A stretch of 64,000 bases of DNA, taken from positions 1,625,633 through 1,689,632 of the forward strand of contig VZRS01000247.1 of assembly GCA_013398055.1 (NCBI GenBank), given 5' to 3'. The translations under genes and the position numbers were made by a program. Positions 34,288 to 46,640 of the stretch are shown here, piece by piece. The notes under the pieces are model-generated. The model made no database searches, had not been told where the DNA came from, and was given only the letters and a program-made list of their open reading frames with translations. This DNA comes from Ifrita kowaldi (Eukaryota; Chordata; Aves; Passeriformes; Cinclosomatidae). Within the stretch, counting starts at the first letter, position 1, and every line of letters begins with the position of its first letter.

Positions 34288-35149
34288 TTGAAATATTTTT
34301 AATTTGATGCTAACACAGTCATGTTAGCTTCCCATACCATTGATTTATGGTCCCTATTTATAAAATAGGTATAATAAGACCAGTTATATAACAAAAAAAA
34401 ATCAGCTAATTAAAGAATGCTTGTGAAAGACGATGAGGACCGCCAGCTACCTTTCACTTGCATGTCATTATGGAAAAATGTCTTCCAGACATTGCAGTGA
34501 GATTAAGCCCAAAAGGAAAATCTTAGCTCAAATGAGTTGGTACCCTCTCCTTTTTTGTAAACACTGTCCTCCTGGTGCAGGTTTTACACATCTACTCTCT
34601 TAGATAGGAAAAGAAATACTTACAATCACTTTTAAAACACATAATATCACAAGAAGCATAAGTAACTCTCTTGAATTATTCATTAATCTTATTTATATAA
34701 TATATATTAGAACACCAATCTATGGAGTAGGCTTGGTTTCTTGGAAAGGAGGTATGGAGCTGCAGTTTAGTTATAAATAGTAACAGACATTTCTGGAATA
34801 AGAACATTTCTTGATATTCCTTGAGTAAAATACTATCCCTAGAGAAACTAAGGTAAGTTCTTTCAGTGAAATTATAAGCCACAATTTCACCTCTAATTTT
34901 TATTAATCTTTATACCATTGTCTATAACATTTCCTTTGCTGTGTTTCTGGCAGTTTACAAAAATGACAGCTATAAATTTAATTTACTTAACTTAGACAAA
35001 TATTCTTTGTGCTATTAAAGTATTAGCCAATTGTAAAAAAACGAGAAAAATTGCATCCTTGTCTAATCCATTCATAGGGATACACAGATGGGCTCTCTGT
35101 CACACATACATACTTTTGATTTTGTCTGCAAATCAGTATGCCTTGTAAC
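34288..35149. other. Unique AT-rich DNA
   Basis: Nothing recognised between the microsatellite and the CR1 3' end. Confidence 0.5.
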
Positions 35150-35317
35150 AGGTTGCACAGAGATGTGTTCCCCATTCCTGGAAGTGTTCAAGGCTAGGTT
35201 GGATGCAGCTCTGAGAAACCTGATCCAATGGGTGGCATCCCTGCCCATAGCAAGGGACTTGGAACTAGATGATCTTCAAAGTGCTTTCCAACCCAAACCA
35301 TTCCACGAATCCATGAC
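35150..35317 (+). mobile_element. CR1 LINE 3' UTR, 5'-truncated, plus strand
   Basis: Clear CR1 3' region: AGGTTGCACAGAGATGTG, CTGGAAGTGTTCAAGGCTAG, GGTGGCATCCCTGCCCATAG and GAACTAGATGATCTTCAAAG, then CCAACCCAAACCATTCCACG at the 3' end. It is about 168 bp, a typical heavily 5'-truncated copy. The open frame at 35088-35330 is this repeat read in one frame, not a gene. Confidence 0.95.
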
Positions 35318-38300
35318 AGTATTGCATTAAATCATAACTAAAAGTGGATAGCAACGAAACTTGTAAAGACCTTGTGGGTCGTTCTGGTTCAGCACTAGAG
35401 GGAGTTGCTAAAGTTTATTCTTGGGAGATTTTCAGCTCGTTTCAATGAAGCTGAGATCAGAAATGGAGTAACACTTGAATGTAATATTTAGTACCGCACA
35501 ACTACAGCCATGTTTTGTTTCAAGCGTCTTCAACTCACTCAATGCATTGTACCACAAATAAACTTACAAAAATAAACTTATAAAATTAACTCTTCAAACA
35601 AATGAATTTTACTAAATTGATCTGAAAAGCTAAAGTCAACCTATGTCTCTTACATGTATATTTATAGATTTAATTGAAAACGTATTTTTATTTTCTCTCG
35701 TGAAAGCTGGAAATGAAAAATGTTACTATCTAATTTTTAGCTTACCATGCTAGATTTCAGTCACTAAGTCTTCTGCAACTAATTGGTTTCCTGAAGAAAG
35801 AAAATTAGAAGCTTCTTTACAAGCTCGAGGTAGACACTTTTTATTGGTTTGGGTTTTTTGGGTGGGTTCTTTGTTTAAATTCTAAACAGAAACATGTTCC
35901 AGATTAATGTATTTTATATAGTACTAAGTTAAAATTAATGGATAATAAACTCTCCAGACCACCACAGTGAAAAAAATTTCCTCATTCTTTTCAAATAATT
36001 CATGAGCAAAAACTTTTTAGCCATTACAGAATAGAATTCGAACTGGTTTTCTCTTTCTGCTCAGAGTGGAATTCTTTTAGGTTTAGTCACTGAGTTGAAC
36101 AGGAGCTCCTAGGACTCAGCTCTTACTTTTTTCCTGTTTCCATAGAAACTCATGTCAGCAAGATGAATATGGAAAATGGTACTTTGAAATAATCTCCATT
36201 TTGAACATAAAAGCAAAACAGGGTGGTGTAAAGTAGCAATTATGTTAAAGCACCTTATCCCATTTTTCAGTCAGTACAACAGCAGTTTCCATGAAAATGG
36301 GAATATGAGTGGTAACACACAGCAAGACAGCCAAACTTCTGAAATTTTGTGATTCAAATTCATGGCGGAAGACTTGTCTCCCCAGGCTTTCTTAAAGATA
36401 AAATCCAAAAATTTCCTAAAGTTTCAGACCTCTTGCTATTTTGTGTTACAGCACGGTTGCTGTAGTGAGGAGATTTGATGATCTTTTGAACATTCAAAAA
36501 TTTACTGGAACACTGTCTCATCTTTTTGATGCATTCTGTATGTGACTAGCACAGAAAGTAAGTGTGTGGGAGTCTGCATTCTGTAGTGCATTCAAATGTT
36601 TTAGTTTTTAAATTATTGGAGAAATAATAATAATAGAAAAAAAAAGACGCACCATTTGATCTCTGCACTGTTTTTTTTATTGGAAACTATTTGGATCCAT
36701 ATAATTATTGCAATTTGTTCATTCTCTCTGAGCAGATAATGTGAATAATGACAGTTGATGGCCAAAAAGGACACTCTTCTGGTGTGTTACACTATTGTAA
36801 CCATTTGTAAGTAGAAATTTTATCTCTGTACTACAGGAGTAGTCTAAATTTTAGATCTACGTCTAATAGAGGATGTGTTCTTTCATGTTTGCTTATAATT
36901 TTCTGCTTACTCTTTTCGAGCAATATGGTATGTTTAGCTTACATGGATTTTATACATCGTGCCATACTCTCTAGCATTCATCAACACCCTCGTGAGGAAA
37001 TATATTGAGTACTTTAACTTAGTCTACATACCTGGTTGTGAATTTAATGAACTTTAGCCAATATAACATTGAAATCATGCATTTTCATTTATCCATAACA
37101 AGCTTGGTGGGGTCAGGCTTTGTATCTTTCCACTTAACTTTCTCCAGGAGCAGTGCTTTTGAAAACAGCCTTTACAGTGGTTTGTGTTCTAAATTAATAC
37201 AATACTCTGAGTTTTGTGACAGAAATAAAATCAAAATCAGATCAGGTCCTTCTCTCATTTACAATTATATCAGTTTTAGGCTATCTTTTATAAGAAAAAT
37301 GGAAAGCTCAGTGGACTCCAAATTTACTTATATGTAGCTGAAAGTAATAGATTTCTGTATTTTTTGTTGTATTTATCTTTCTTTTTTATGTCATATTTTT
37401 CTCTTATGTCTTTGAAATATTATGTGAACATCCTCTGCTCTGAAAAAGCTATAGCCTAATATTTAAGTTTGTTTTCTTTTGATTGTGAACTTGGAGGCAT
37501 TCTATTCTGTCTTTTGGCAAATGGAAAACCATAAAAGATATTTGTTTGCAACGAAAGTCTGAGGTGGTTGATGACCAGGGAAGGACATGTATCGAAATAC
37601 AATGGACTTCCAGCCCTTTTCCTCTCACATGAGTCTACAAGTGGTCAAACCGCACAGCATTTTAAGGAATACATTAGCACAGACTTTTCTTTGATGGTTC
37701 AAAATGTCACTGTTATTTTATCATCAGAATCTTCATCAAGATCACCATTTAAGTATGGTAAGAGTAGTTTCCTGACAGACAAAAATATCACTCTTGGGCT
37801 GTAAATAATTTGATGGATTTAAAAAAGCAGCAATTCCTAGCAAGCACAATTATTTTAAATGGGAACAAGTGGACACATTGTCCTAATGTCTAATACAGTC
37901 AGTTTCAGTGACATGGTGAAACAGATTAAGGCTAAACTAAGCGTAGGAAAATGAATCCTAGGGGGTTTGTTGGTTTAAAGAATTGCTTTATATCCCAAAT
38001 AATATCTTGCATATTCTTTAATAAATGAAACAAATTGTATCCCATTTATGACTGAAAAGTTTGATTTTCAGTATTTGAAATAATAGGAGCCTGTATATGA
38101 CACATTCAGTTCTAATTTACTTACAGAAAAGCCAGTGAAGCAGACGGTATGACTAGGAAATATGAATGACTATTCATCAGTAACAGCAAAGCATGACTGA
38201 ATAAGCACAAGTAAAACAAATAGTCTATCAGACACAGATACACCAAAAAAATCTCCAAATTTTTTCACTAACCTGTTGGTTTTACACCCTATCTAAATAA

Positions 38301-38827
38301 AAGAAAGACACAATAGTTCATGCTGCTCAGGTTATAAGCTCAGAAATATAGCATTGCTTATTAGGGAAGCTCTTAGACTATCAGCACCCTTGCTGAGAAA
38401 AAGATTTATGGCTAACCTTTGCTAGGTCACTGACAATAAGACTGGAAAATGTTTTTTTAGAGAAAAAGCAGTCAGGTGGCTCAACATGAAATTAGATATG
38501 TTGCCAGACTCAGCAGGTAGCTGATAATATGATTGAAATTCAGGATACCTAGAAATAGAAAATAGTGCCTTGCATGCAGTCTGGGTCATGGGGAAGATGC
38601 TTTATCCTGTGATATTTCAGTGTCCTGCATTTTTTTTAAGTGTCACACACATTATTTTTTATCCAGTAAAGCACGGAGGCTGCTTCAGTGTCCAGCATTT
38701 CTAGTCACAGTTTTTCAAGTGTGCTTTGTTGGAATAATTTATCTTATTCCCTGTATCAGTGTTGAATAGTGTCAGTACACTTACTGTATTTCTATTGAAA
38801 CAAAGATCTGATGATGATAAACAGCCT
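35318..38827. other. Unique AT-rich DNA
   Basis: No gene or repeat family recognised. A short T/G-rich run lies near 35838-35865. Open frames 37038-37337 and 37568-37804 are unrecognisable. Confidence 0.5.
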
Positions 38828-38927
38828 GGTGTAGTGCCAGGTGTCCCTGCCCATGGCAGGGAAGCCGGAGCTGGACGATCTTTAAGGTCCCTTTCAACCA
38901 AAAACATTCTCTAATTACATGATTCTG
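38828..38927 (+). mobile_element. CR1 LINE 3' end, very short copy, plus strand
   Basis: GGTGTCCCTGCCCATGGCAG, GAGCTGGACGATCTTTAAGG and TCCCTTTCAACC are CR1 3' UTR blocks, ending near CATGATTCTG. About 100 bp, with a small insertion or divergence just before the end. Confidence 0.9.
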
Positions 38928-41900
38928 CAGAAGGAATCTATAAATCAACACTACAATATCCCCAAAGTAAAGGAGACCTTGACTGGATTAAAGTTGTTGT
39001 GGAAACTTCCTAACTGTTCTCGTGAGTATGCAGGGGATTTAAATGAAAGTTTTGAGAATGCTGTAATCACTAAAATGACTGGAAGGAGAGAGGAAAGGTA
39101 TACCAAATGAAAACTATTGCTACATTTTATACTTTATCATTAAATTACCATTACTGGATGCAATTGGATAGTGATCTAAACAGACATTTAAATGGAGCTC
39201 TGGAATACCATTTTTACATTCTTAATGGCTATCACAGGATATGTGTCCCAAAATATCAGGCCTGTTATCTCTGATTGTGGCTATGTGGAATGAAAATATT
39301 TAGACTGAGATCAATATGGAGAGTAAGATATGATTTCTGTGTGTATAACTTGTTCAGAATTGTTGCTTGTAGCAAGTGTGGAAATCACAGCTGCATGGAC
39401 TACATCCTGTAAATTAAACATGCCCATAACTACTCTCTGACACTGGAGTCACTGCAGAATGTCACACATGCAGTGTGTTAAACTGTTTTACTCTCCGGAA
39501 ATGTTAGTAGTCCATATTAAATTGCTTGGTAGAAATGATCCTTGACTTGTACTTACAAGCCACCTGTACTAAGAAAGTGCTGGCCAAGGTTCAAAATAAG
39601 ACAGGAACTATTCTGAGAGTTTACAATTTATCAGGACTGTAGAGAACAGACTTTGTGACAGAAGCACCTGGAAAATGAGATCATCTGATCAAACACAGGC
39701 ATCTGTGGTGCAGATCTCTCCATCTGATTTAGATGTTTAGACTGTCTTTATAATCAGTGGAGAGAAACAGGCTCATCTAGGGGAATGATTCACTCCATCA
39801 TAAAGCAGACACTTAACATTTTCAGATTAATTGTTCCGTGCAAGTGCCTATTTTTCTCCCTTCACCATAAAGAGAATCCAGGAAGACAAATATACATGTC
39901 CCTTTTGTAAATATTTTAAGATAAAACAAATGAGTTCTAGGCTAAATGCATGAAATGTGCTGACTGAATCTGTGTCTTTATGCCTCCACAGGTCTATCCA
40001 TGATTTAAATTCAGATGTAAAGCTCAGACTAATAGAGGACAAGAATTGATTTCCATACATCTGAGGAAAAAGTTATTTCATAGATCCCTCTTGGTTTAAT
40101 ATCCACGATAAGTCTATGAACAGATTCTGCATTGGAAAACCAGAATTTAACTGTATGTCTACTTTAAAGAACCTGTTTATTGCCATTTTAGAGGGTTATT
40201 TTCAGCTATTGACTTTTATTTTTTCATAAATAATTAAGGAATGGAAAATAGATGCAGTAATTTTCTATTCATGGAGAAAGAAGAAAGGAATCAAATACTT
40301 TACAGTGCCTGTAATTTTAGAATCAAAGTACAAAGTCAAGAAGATAGTTTTCATGCAAGATATAGTGTCTTTTCAAACTGTCCAAGGTTATGCTTGTTAC
40401 AAGCATAAAACAGCCCAAAATAAACACATTAAAGCCACAGTCACCCATAAATCAAGATTTCTTTAAGTGAATAGTGGTTGCAGGAATGAACTGTGAATGA
40501 GTCAGACAGACACCACAATGAGTCCATCATGCTCTAAATCACTCAAAATTAATCAATAAATAATATATCTCTGTTATTGAAAAGAAAAAAAAAAACCACA
40601 ACAGCCCTTAGATAATAATTTTGTGGTTAAGTCACTAAATGAAACAATTGATTCTTCATTCTTTCAAAAGTTTCCAGTGTAATGCTTGAGTGGTGGTTTT
40701 CAAGCAGAGTTGTTGTCATTCTGTCCAACATTAATAATATTTATTCATAATTTTATTTTTATTTGTCAACAGAAATTATATTCTGATATTTTGCTCTGAG
40801 CACATAGGTAAACTTTCATTAGAATATGCCTTTTTAAATTACAAAAACAAAAATATCTGACAAAATTAAAATATTCCAAATCATGTACATAGTTCAGCTT
40901 TCCACAGGACTTTCTTACCTCTTACTTCTCTCAAAATGGAAGATCAGATGAGGATGAGGAAGAGTTTGGGCTGAAGCCATGGCTGAAATACCTGAAGACA
41001 ACTTCTAGATTTAGATATTTAGTTTGTAATTTTTGCGATCTCCCCAAATATATAGTCACCTATTTAAATATAAGGAACTATGGAAATCTAGTTTTCTTCA
41101 AGTTAAGATAATACAAATTCTCTTTCCTGATCAGGATGCTTTCCTAAGTCACTGCGATACTGCAGGTTAAAGACTCCATTTTAACTTAGTCACTAAGGTG
41201 GCAGTGGTTTTGGCTAAATGGGTTCTAAAGCACATTTCTTTCAGGTCTTTGATACCACATTTCCCAGATCTTCACCTTCTAATTTCCTGTTTCATGATAC
41301 ATATATGTAAAATATACATGTAAAAATATACAAATACTGATACATAATTACATAAAATAGGAAACAGTCATTCACATTTCTTTCAGATATTCACATTATC
41401 TCTTAGAACTTATTTTGTCTTCCTTCAGAGATTTTTTGGTACAGATGCTGTTAGCTGTAAACATGACAAAGGAAAGGAACTATGTTGTCTCAGGGAACAT
41501 GAATGATGATTTATCTACTGAAAACTCCTGTAAAGAGATCTGAGACATTACACATGATAGTTCACTGAAGTTTAGCAGAATGAGCTGCACTTCTAATAAA
41601 TGCATGGTATATAATCAACTGTCATACAAATTGTCTGGGGACTTCTTTCAGTTTTCACTGACTTTGGATGGACTTGTGTGCTAAACAACTATCACTTCAC
41701 TCACATTTTCTTGCATAAGGATTTCAGGACCCAGACCTTAAAATATTTGTTTGCATATTACCAAACATGTTTTCAGAAAGGTAGGATAGTCTATGTTACC
41801 ATGGAAGTCAACTTCTTTCACTCTTCCTTGAGTTACCTAAAAGTTTTCAGGTCTGAATGAGGAAAATTGTATGGCAAAGAACTACTACTTATTTTCCTTT

Positions 41901-44530
41901 CACACTTCAAATGGTTGTACAGTTTATTACAGCAATTTGGGTGCTTCACATGTACCAAGCATGGAGTCCTCCTGATTACTTCTCACATGTGGATTGAAAA
42001 AGATGAGGAGAAAGAAACAAGAAATTTTCCCTCTTAACAGAAGTTAATCTACATCAAATGGCCTTAGCTAAATCTCATGACCAAGCAATCATTTTATTTA
42101 CTGTGAATAAAAATACATTTGGGTTTTTTAGTCCCCCATGCAGTAGGGAAATCTGCAATTTTCATTGATATATAAATAAATTATAATTTATTTGTTCTAT
42201 TTGTGTAAAAGAAGTTATATTTGGGGGAATCAGAATAATTGTACTGGGATTCTTAATGTAAAATATTTCACTTTGCCAAAATAGAAGTGGTACTTTCTAA
42301 GTTTATAAGTATATATTAATATTTTATAAGGATGTAAATAAACCTCCACCCACATGACCTGCTATTCAAACAATTGATATTCAGCCAATCAGAAATTCTG
42401 TGAGCAGAGACTGAGCAGAGGTGGGTGGCTTTCCAGACATTTTTAAACAAGTAACTAATCTCCTAGTTTTGCAATATTTTGCATTATAAGCATAATGCCC
42501 AAAAATAATGATGTGTCGTCTCAGACCTTAATTGTCCTTATTCCACTAGCAAAGCAAGACCTTTGCATATTGCAGTAGGCATACAAGATTCAGGCAAGGA
42601 TGGAGGAGATATGCAAACATTGGAGAATTTCTAGGTTACATCAGATGTATTTTAAAGTTTTACTCTTAGAGTCACAGAGAATTACCACATACATATCTTC
42701 TAAGTCTTCCTGAACTTTCCTTTAGAAGAAGCTCATCAGACAATTCAGCATTTTGACTTGTTATTTTGTTTTTCTTCCCAAGGGTGTGGTATTTGTTCTC
42801 TCTCTGTAAAGCACTGTCTAATTTAGTAAATGGAAAATGACATATGGAAAAAGGGCTATGTGACAAACACAAAATCATGCTTTAATAATATAATACTAGC
42901 AGGGGTATTTATCTCAGTGCTTAATTTACTCCCATCACATCATTCCAGTATCTGAAGTTAGGACTTTTGTGTTTCTCTTCATCATCATCTACTCTAAACA
43001 AGTATAAATTATTTTTATTAATGTTACTACTTTTCCAAAAGAAGCTATGTTTTTGGAATACATAACTGAATCAGCACTCTAAGAAATTTCATAATATTGC
43101 CTAATATCACACTTCTAATCACATTCTAACTTTTAACTGTTAAATTGTGGTTTTACGGTCTTTTACAGGCAAATGCAGATGCAGATATTTGCTTACTTTT
43201 TGACTTTTTTGATTGCGGATTGGTCAGAAGGTTTTTGAATACAATATTCTTCCAACAGCCTCTTCTATCATATTTTAGGTGGAGAATGCTTTATGTTCAG
43301 TAGTTATCATAAACCACAGGAAGTGTAAGTCAATGTACAGGGAAACAGCAAAACACAGATTGGATTATTTAATTATGCTTTGTGTTTATAAAATATAAGT
43401 GGAAGTGTGCAACGAAGCTATGCCAATTTAAGCTGGTAGTAGAGAAAGTGTGAATTAATAAATACCCATGTTAAATGAAAATTCAGTTACATAACTAAAG
43501 CACTACAGAATTAGATACCTAGATGTTAATGTAGCTGATTTATAAATTTAAAAGGAGTTTTCAGACATTAGTTCTATATTTGTTAACTTTGGGAAAAGCC
43601 CTTCCTTTTTCCTAAAAGAAAACATTAATTATTGCTAATATTTCAGTGTAGCCTATATTGCAATAATGAATTCCTGGTGTCATTTTTGTTATCCCTGTCA
43701 GTCTTCTTTTCATTCCTTGTTTTTATCGGGTAACATTCTATTTTTAATGAATGAGTTTGTATATGTTCCAGTCCTCTGAGAACAGAAATGACAAGATAAT
43801 TACTGAGAGAAGGTGCTCAGGGTATGTCTAAGTTGTTAAACAAAAAAAAGGACAGAGAGTGAAATAATCCAGTCTGCAGCTGAGCCAGATGTTTGTTAGG
43901 GCAAGTCTTTGCTAGAACCTGACTGCCTTGGAAAGAAATAGCGTGAGTATCCAAAAGAAAGCCAGGGGCTGGATAAGGAGTAGTCCAACTCATCCCTCTA
44001 CCTTCTTTTATTTAGTAACATTAAGAAAAATCTCAGATATGGAATGATACTTGTCAATACAAGGATAGAAAGTAATCCAAATAACTGCAACTTTACCATT
44101 ATTCCTTTGAAAAACTGCAATTTACTGAAATAGTTTATGGAATAAAATTTCATTTGCATTATTACCACAGGACAAAGAATGTAACAAACTGATTTAAACA
44201 GAATTACAGCAAAATCTTATTTTACACTGTCTTTAGAAATTTTACTAAGTTGTACTTCTTTCTCTTGTTTGACACATAATATTTGAATGTTACCCTATTG
44301 CCTGTTCTCCATAACCAAATATTATGAATCCAATTAGAAACAATATTAGCAGTAAAAAACAAAGAAGAGAATACAGCATGTCTTGTGTAGTACTATTAAA
44401 ATAATGTATACTGTTGTCTGATTAGATAATATGAAATTGAGTCTTGCTTAAATGGTGATGACAATACCATTTGCCAGCCAGAGTTACATTCTTAAGAACA
44501 GTCCCCAAGATGGTAATAAAGACAGCCATC
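38928..44530. other. Unique AT-rich DNA
   Basis: Over 5 kb without a gene I can support. Small features only: a poly-A run near 40588 and an AT-rich, ATACAT-like patch at about 41300-41345. CCAAT and E-box-like motifs near 42360-42440 are not specific enough to annotate. Confidence 0.5.
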
Positions 44531-44657
44531 AAAAAAAACCCAAACAAACAAAAAAAACCCCAAAAAACCCCAAAAAACCCAAACAAACAAAAACCCAAAA
44601 CAAAACCAAAAAAACCCCAAGAAACAAACAAAAAAAAAAGCCCCAAAACAAAAGACC
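44531..44657 (+). repeat. A/C-rich tract (T/G-rich on the other strand)
   Basis: Repeated CCCC-A6 and CCC-AAAC units. The open frames 44452-44730 (Lys/Pro/Gln-rich) and its reverse (Phe/Gly-rich) are translations of the repeat. On the minus strand GGGG-T6-GGGG-T6-GGG could fold as a loose G-quadruplex. Confidence 0.9.
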
Positions 44658-45739
44658 ACCAAAACTATGTTCATGGGAAAGTTGCTTGATAATTTCTTCC
44701 AAAGATAAAATATTTCAGTATTATTTCTGACAGATTAGGAAATAAATACTTCAATATGCAAAGTGGAGACTGAGATTTTGTTGTAAAAAAGGATTTTTTA
44801 CTTTCTGTATAAAAAATATTAGGTTTTAGATGCATTGAAAGTCAAAATTCTATAGCTGTCTGAAATACAGATAAGTACTGAAGAGTCATACGACAGCTAA
44901 TAAGTCATTTCTGTCTAGTATTGTTTATAAGCATTTTAGTGAGAAGTATAAATTAAGTATAATTGTCCTACTTTCTTTCATCTTAACTGATGTACTTTCT
45001 GGTATAATTTTTGACATTTTTCTTAGTTGCAATATTTTTATATTTTTTAAGGAAAATGACCCAGTTTTGTAACAATATGCTTGCAAAGCCTGAACAGTGT
45101 GAAGAATAATATTTCATGTGGGAATGTGGATGTTTTGATTTCACTGGTTTTTTTAAGAGGGATATCTCTTTGGTTTATGGTTCCTGCAGCTTAGGTTCAT
45201 TTTACCGTCATCTTTCTTGAGAGCCTAGAATAGCTTAGTGAAAAACTATAACAGGGGAAGGAGTGTTTAAGTATTTCCCTTTTTTCCCCTGCCTCCTTTC
45301 TCTATTTGATTATGATAATTCAATAATATTTTTGGTTTTAATTTTGGAAAATTTGGGGGTTTTTTTCTTTTTTTTTTAAGGTCAAATATTGCTTGATTTG
45401 CTGTACCTAATAGAACTTTTGGGCTTGGTGAGGGGGGTGGGGGAATTTTCTTTTTAGCTATTACAATGTTTTGTAAAATGTGGAGATCAAAGACTGCAAG
45501 GAAGCTGCAAACTAGTCTGTTTAGTCCCATTATGGCTTCCACATCTGAAAGTCTGGCTTATTAGGAAACAGATATTTTTAACTTTTACTTCTGAATGGAA
45601 GATTGTGTTGGCTTTAACATCAGACAGAAATTAAACTCCAAATAAGCCACCCCCCTTCCTCTCACCCATTCTGGTAAGGAAGTGGCAGCAGCAGTGTATG
45701 GGTTGAGAAAATAATTTTCTGAAAGCACAAAGCAATGGA
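44658..45739. other. Unique AT-rich DNA with T-rich patch
   Basis: A poly-T patch lies near 45360-45380. Otherwise nothing recognised. Confidence 0.5.
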
Positions 45740-46640
45740 ATAGGATGCGCACAATAACAGCAATATTAATAGTAAAGAGAGGGTGTTTTACCCACAAAAG
45801 GGTATTTACCACCGATGAGGAACTAAACAAGATGGCGGACACTCCCCATAGGTCATGTACATGTGACTTCCCCAGAAGGGGGAAATATGGCGACCGTTCC
45901 CCAAAGGCAATACAGTGACCGTTCTCACACACAACACCGAATGGCCACTGGAAACAAAGGCAAGATGGTGGGGGAGCTCTTCAACTAATGTTTCCCATAT
46001 CCCTGCCTCAAGCTCCAAAAAATGACAAACAATTACAAAGAACCTCCCCAAAAGCTGCATCATTTGAGTTGGGTCATGCTGCTGGTCCACTGGGGCCCAT
46101 TTCTGTGCAGGTGCCTACACTGCCCTTTCCACTACCCTAATGAGATGGGTCCTGCAAGTCACTGTCAATTTTCCAACCATTCCGCTGTGCTCCTTTCAGT
46201 TCAGCTTGGCTGGACCAGGCTTGGCTTGGCTCCTGTCACCTAGTCTCTTGTCACCTTGCATGGGCTAGGGTTCGTCCTCACCGATCCCTTCTCCACAGCA
46301 GCCTCCATGCCAATGCTGTTAGTTCAGCACTACTGTTGATTCACTTTTTTTCCACTGTCCTTTCAGTACTGTGTCCTGTAGCTGAATTCCAGAGAAAACG
46401 GGAGGAGGACCTGGGGTGGCTGTTGGGGCTGATGCCAACCCCTTCCTGCTGGAGAGAAGGCAGGCAAAACGCTGCAGTTCTGGTTGGGCCCCCAACTTTT
46501 CCTCCCAGAACCACGTCCCCCAGTGGTGATGTATATGGTATAGAATAAAAACCTGGCCACATTCACACACTGCTAAACTCCACCCCCTGTCTCTTCCACC
46601 AGGACAAAGATATACATGAGAATCAAAATTACCTTCCCCT
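45740..46640 (+). mobile_element. LTR-retroelement-like GC-rich block (tentative)
   Basis: This 0.9-kb block is richer in GC and CpG than the flanks. It has AAGATGGCGGAC at 45829-45840 (a strong YY1-type site) with related ATGGCGACC (about 45887) and AAGATGGTGGG (about 45962), and near its end GTATATGGTATAG leading to an AATAAA signal at 46544-46549, reminiscent of an LTR TATA/polyadenylation region on the plus strand. I could not find LTR ends, target duplications or retroviral motifs. Overlapping open frames on both strands (up to 119 codons) are not recognisable. Another type of GC-rich repeat, or a small CpG-rich regulatory region, is possible. Confidence 0.35.

Noticed and set aside
35088..35330. 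80-codon open frame
   Set aside because: It is the CR1 3' UTR read in one frame.
44452..44730. 92-codon Lys/Pro/Gln-rich open frame and its Phe/Gly-rich reverse
   Set aside because: Direct translation of the A/C-rich low-complexity tract; no protein family.
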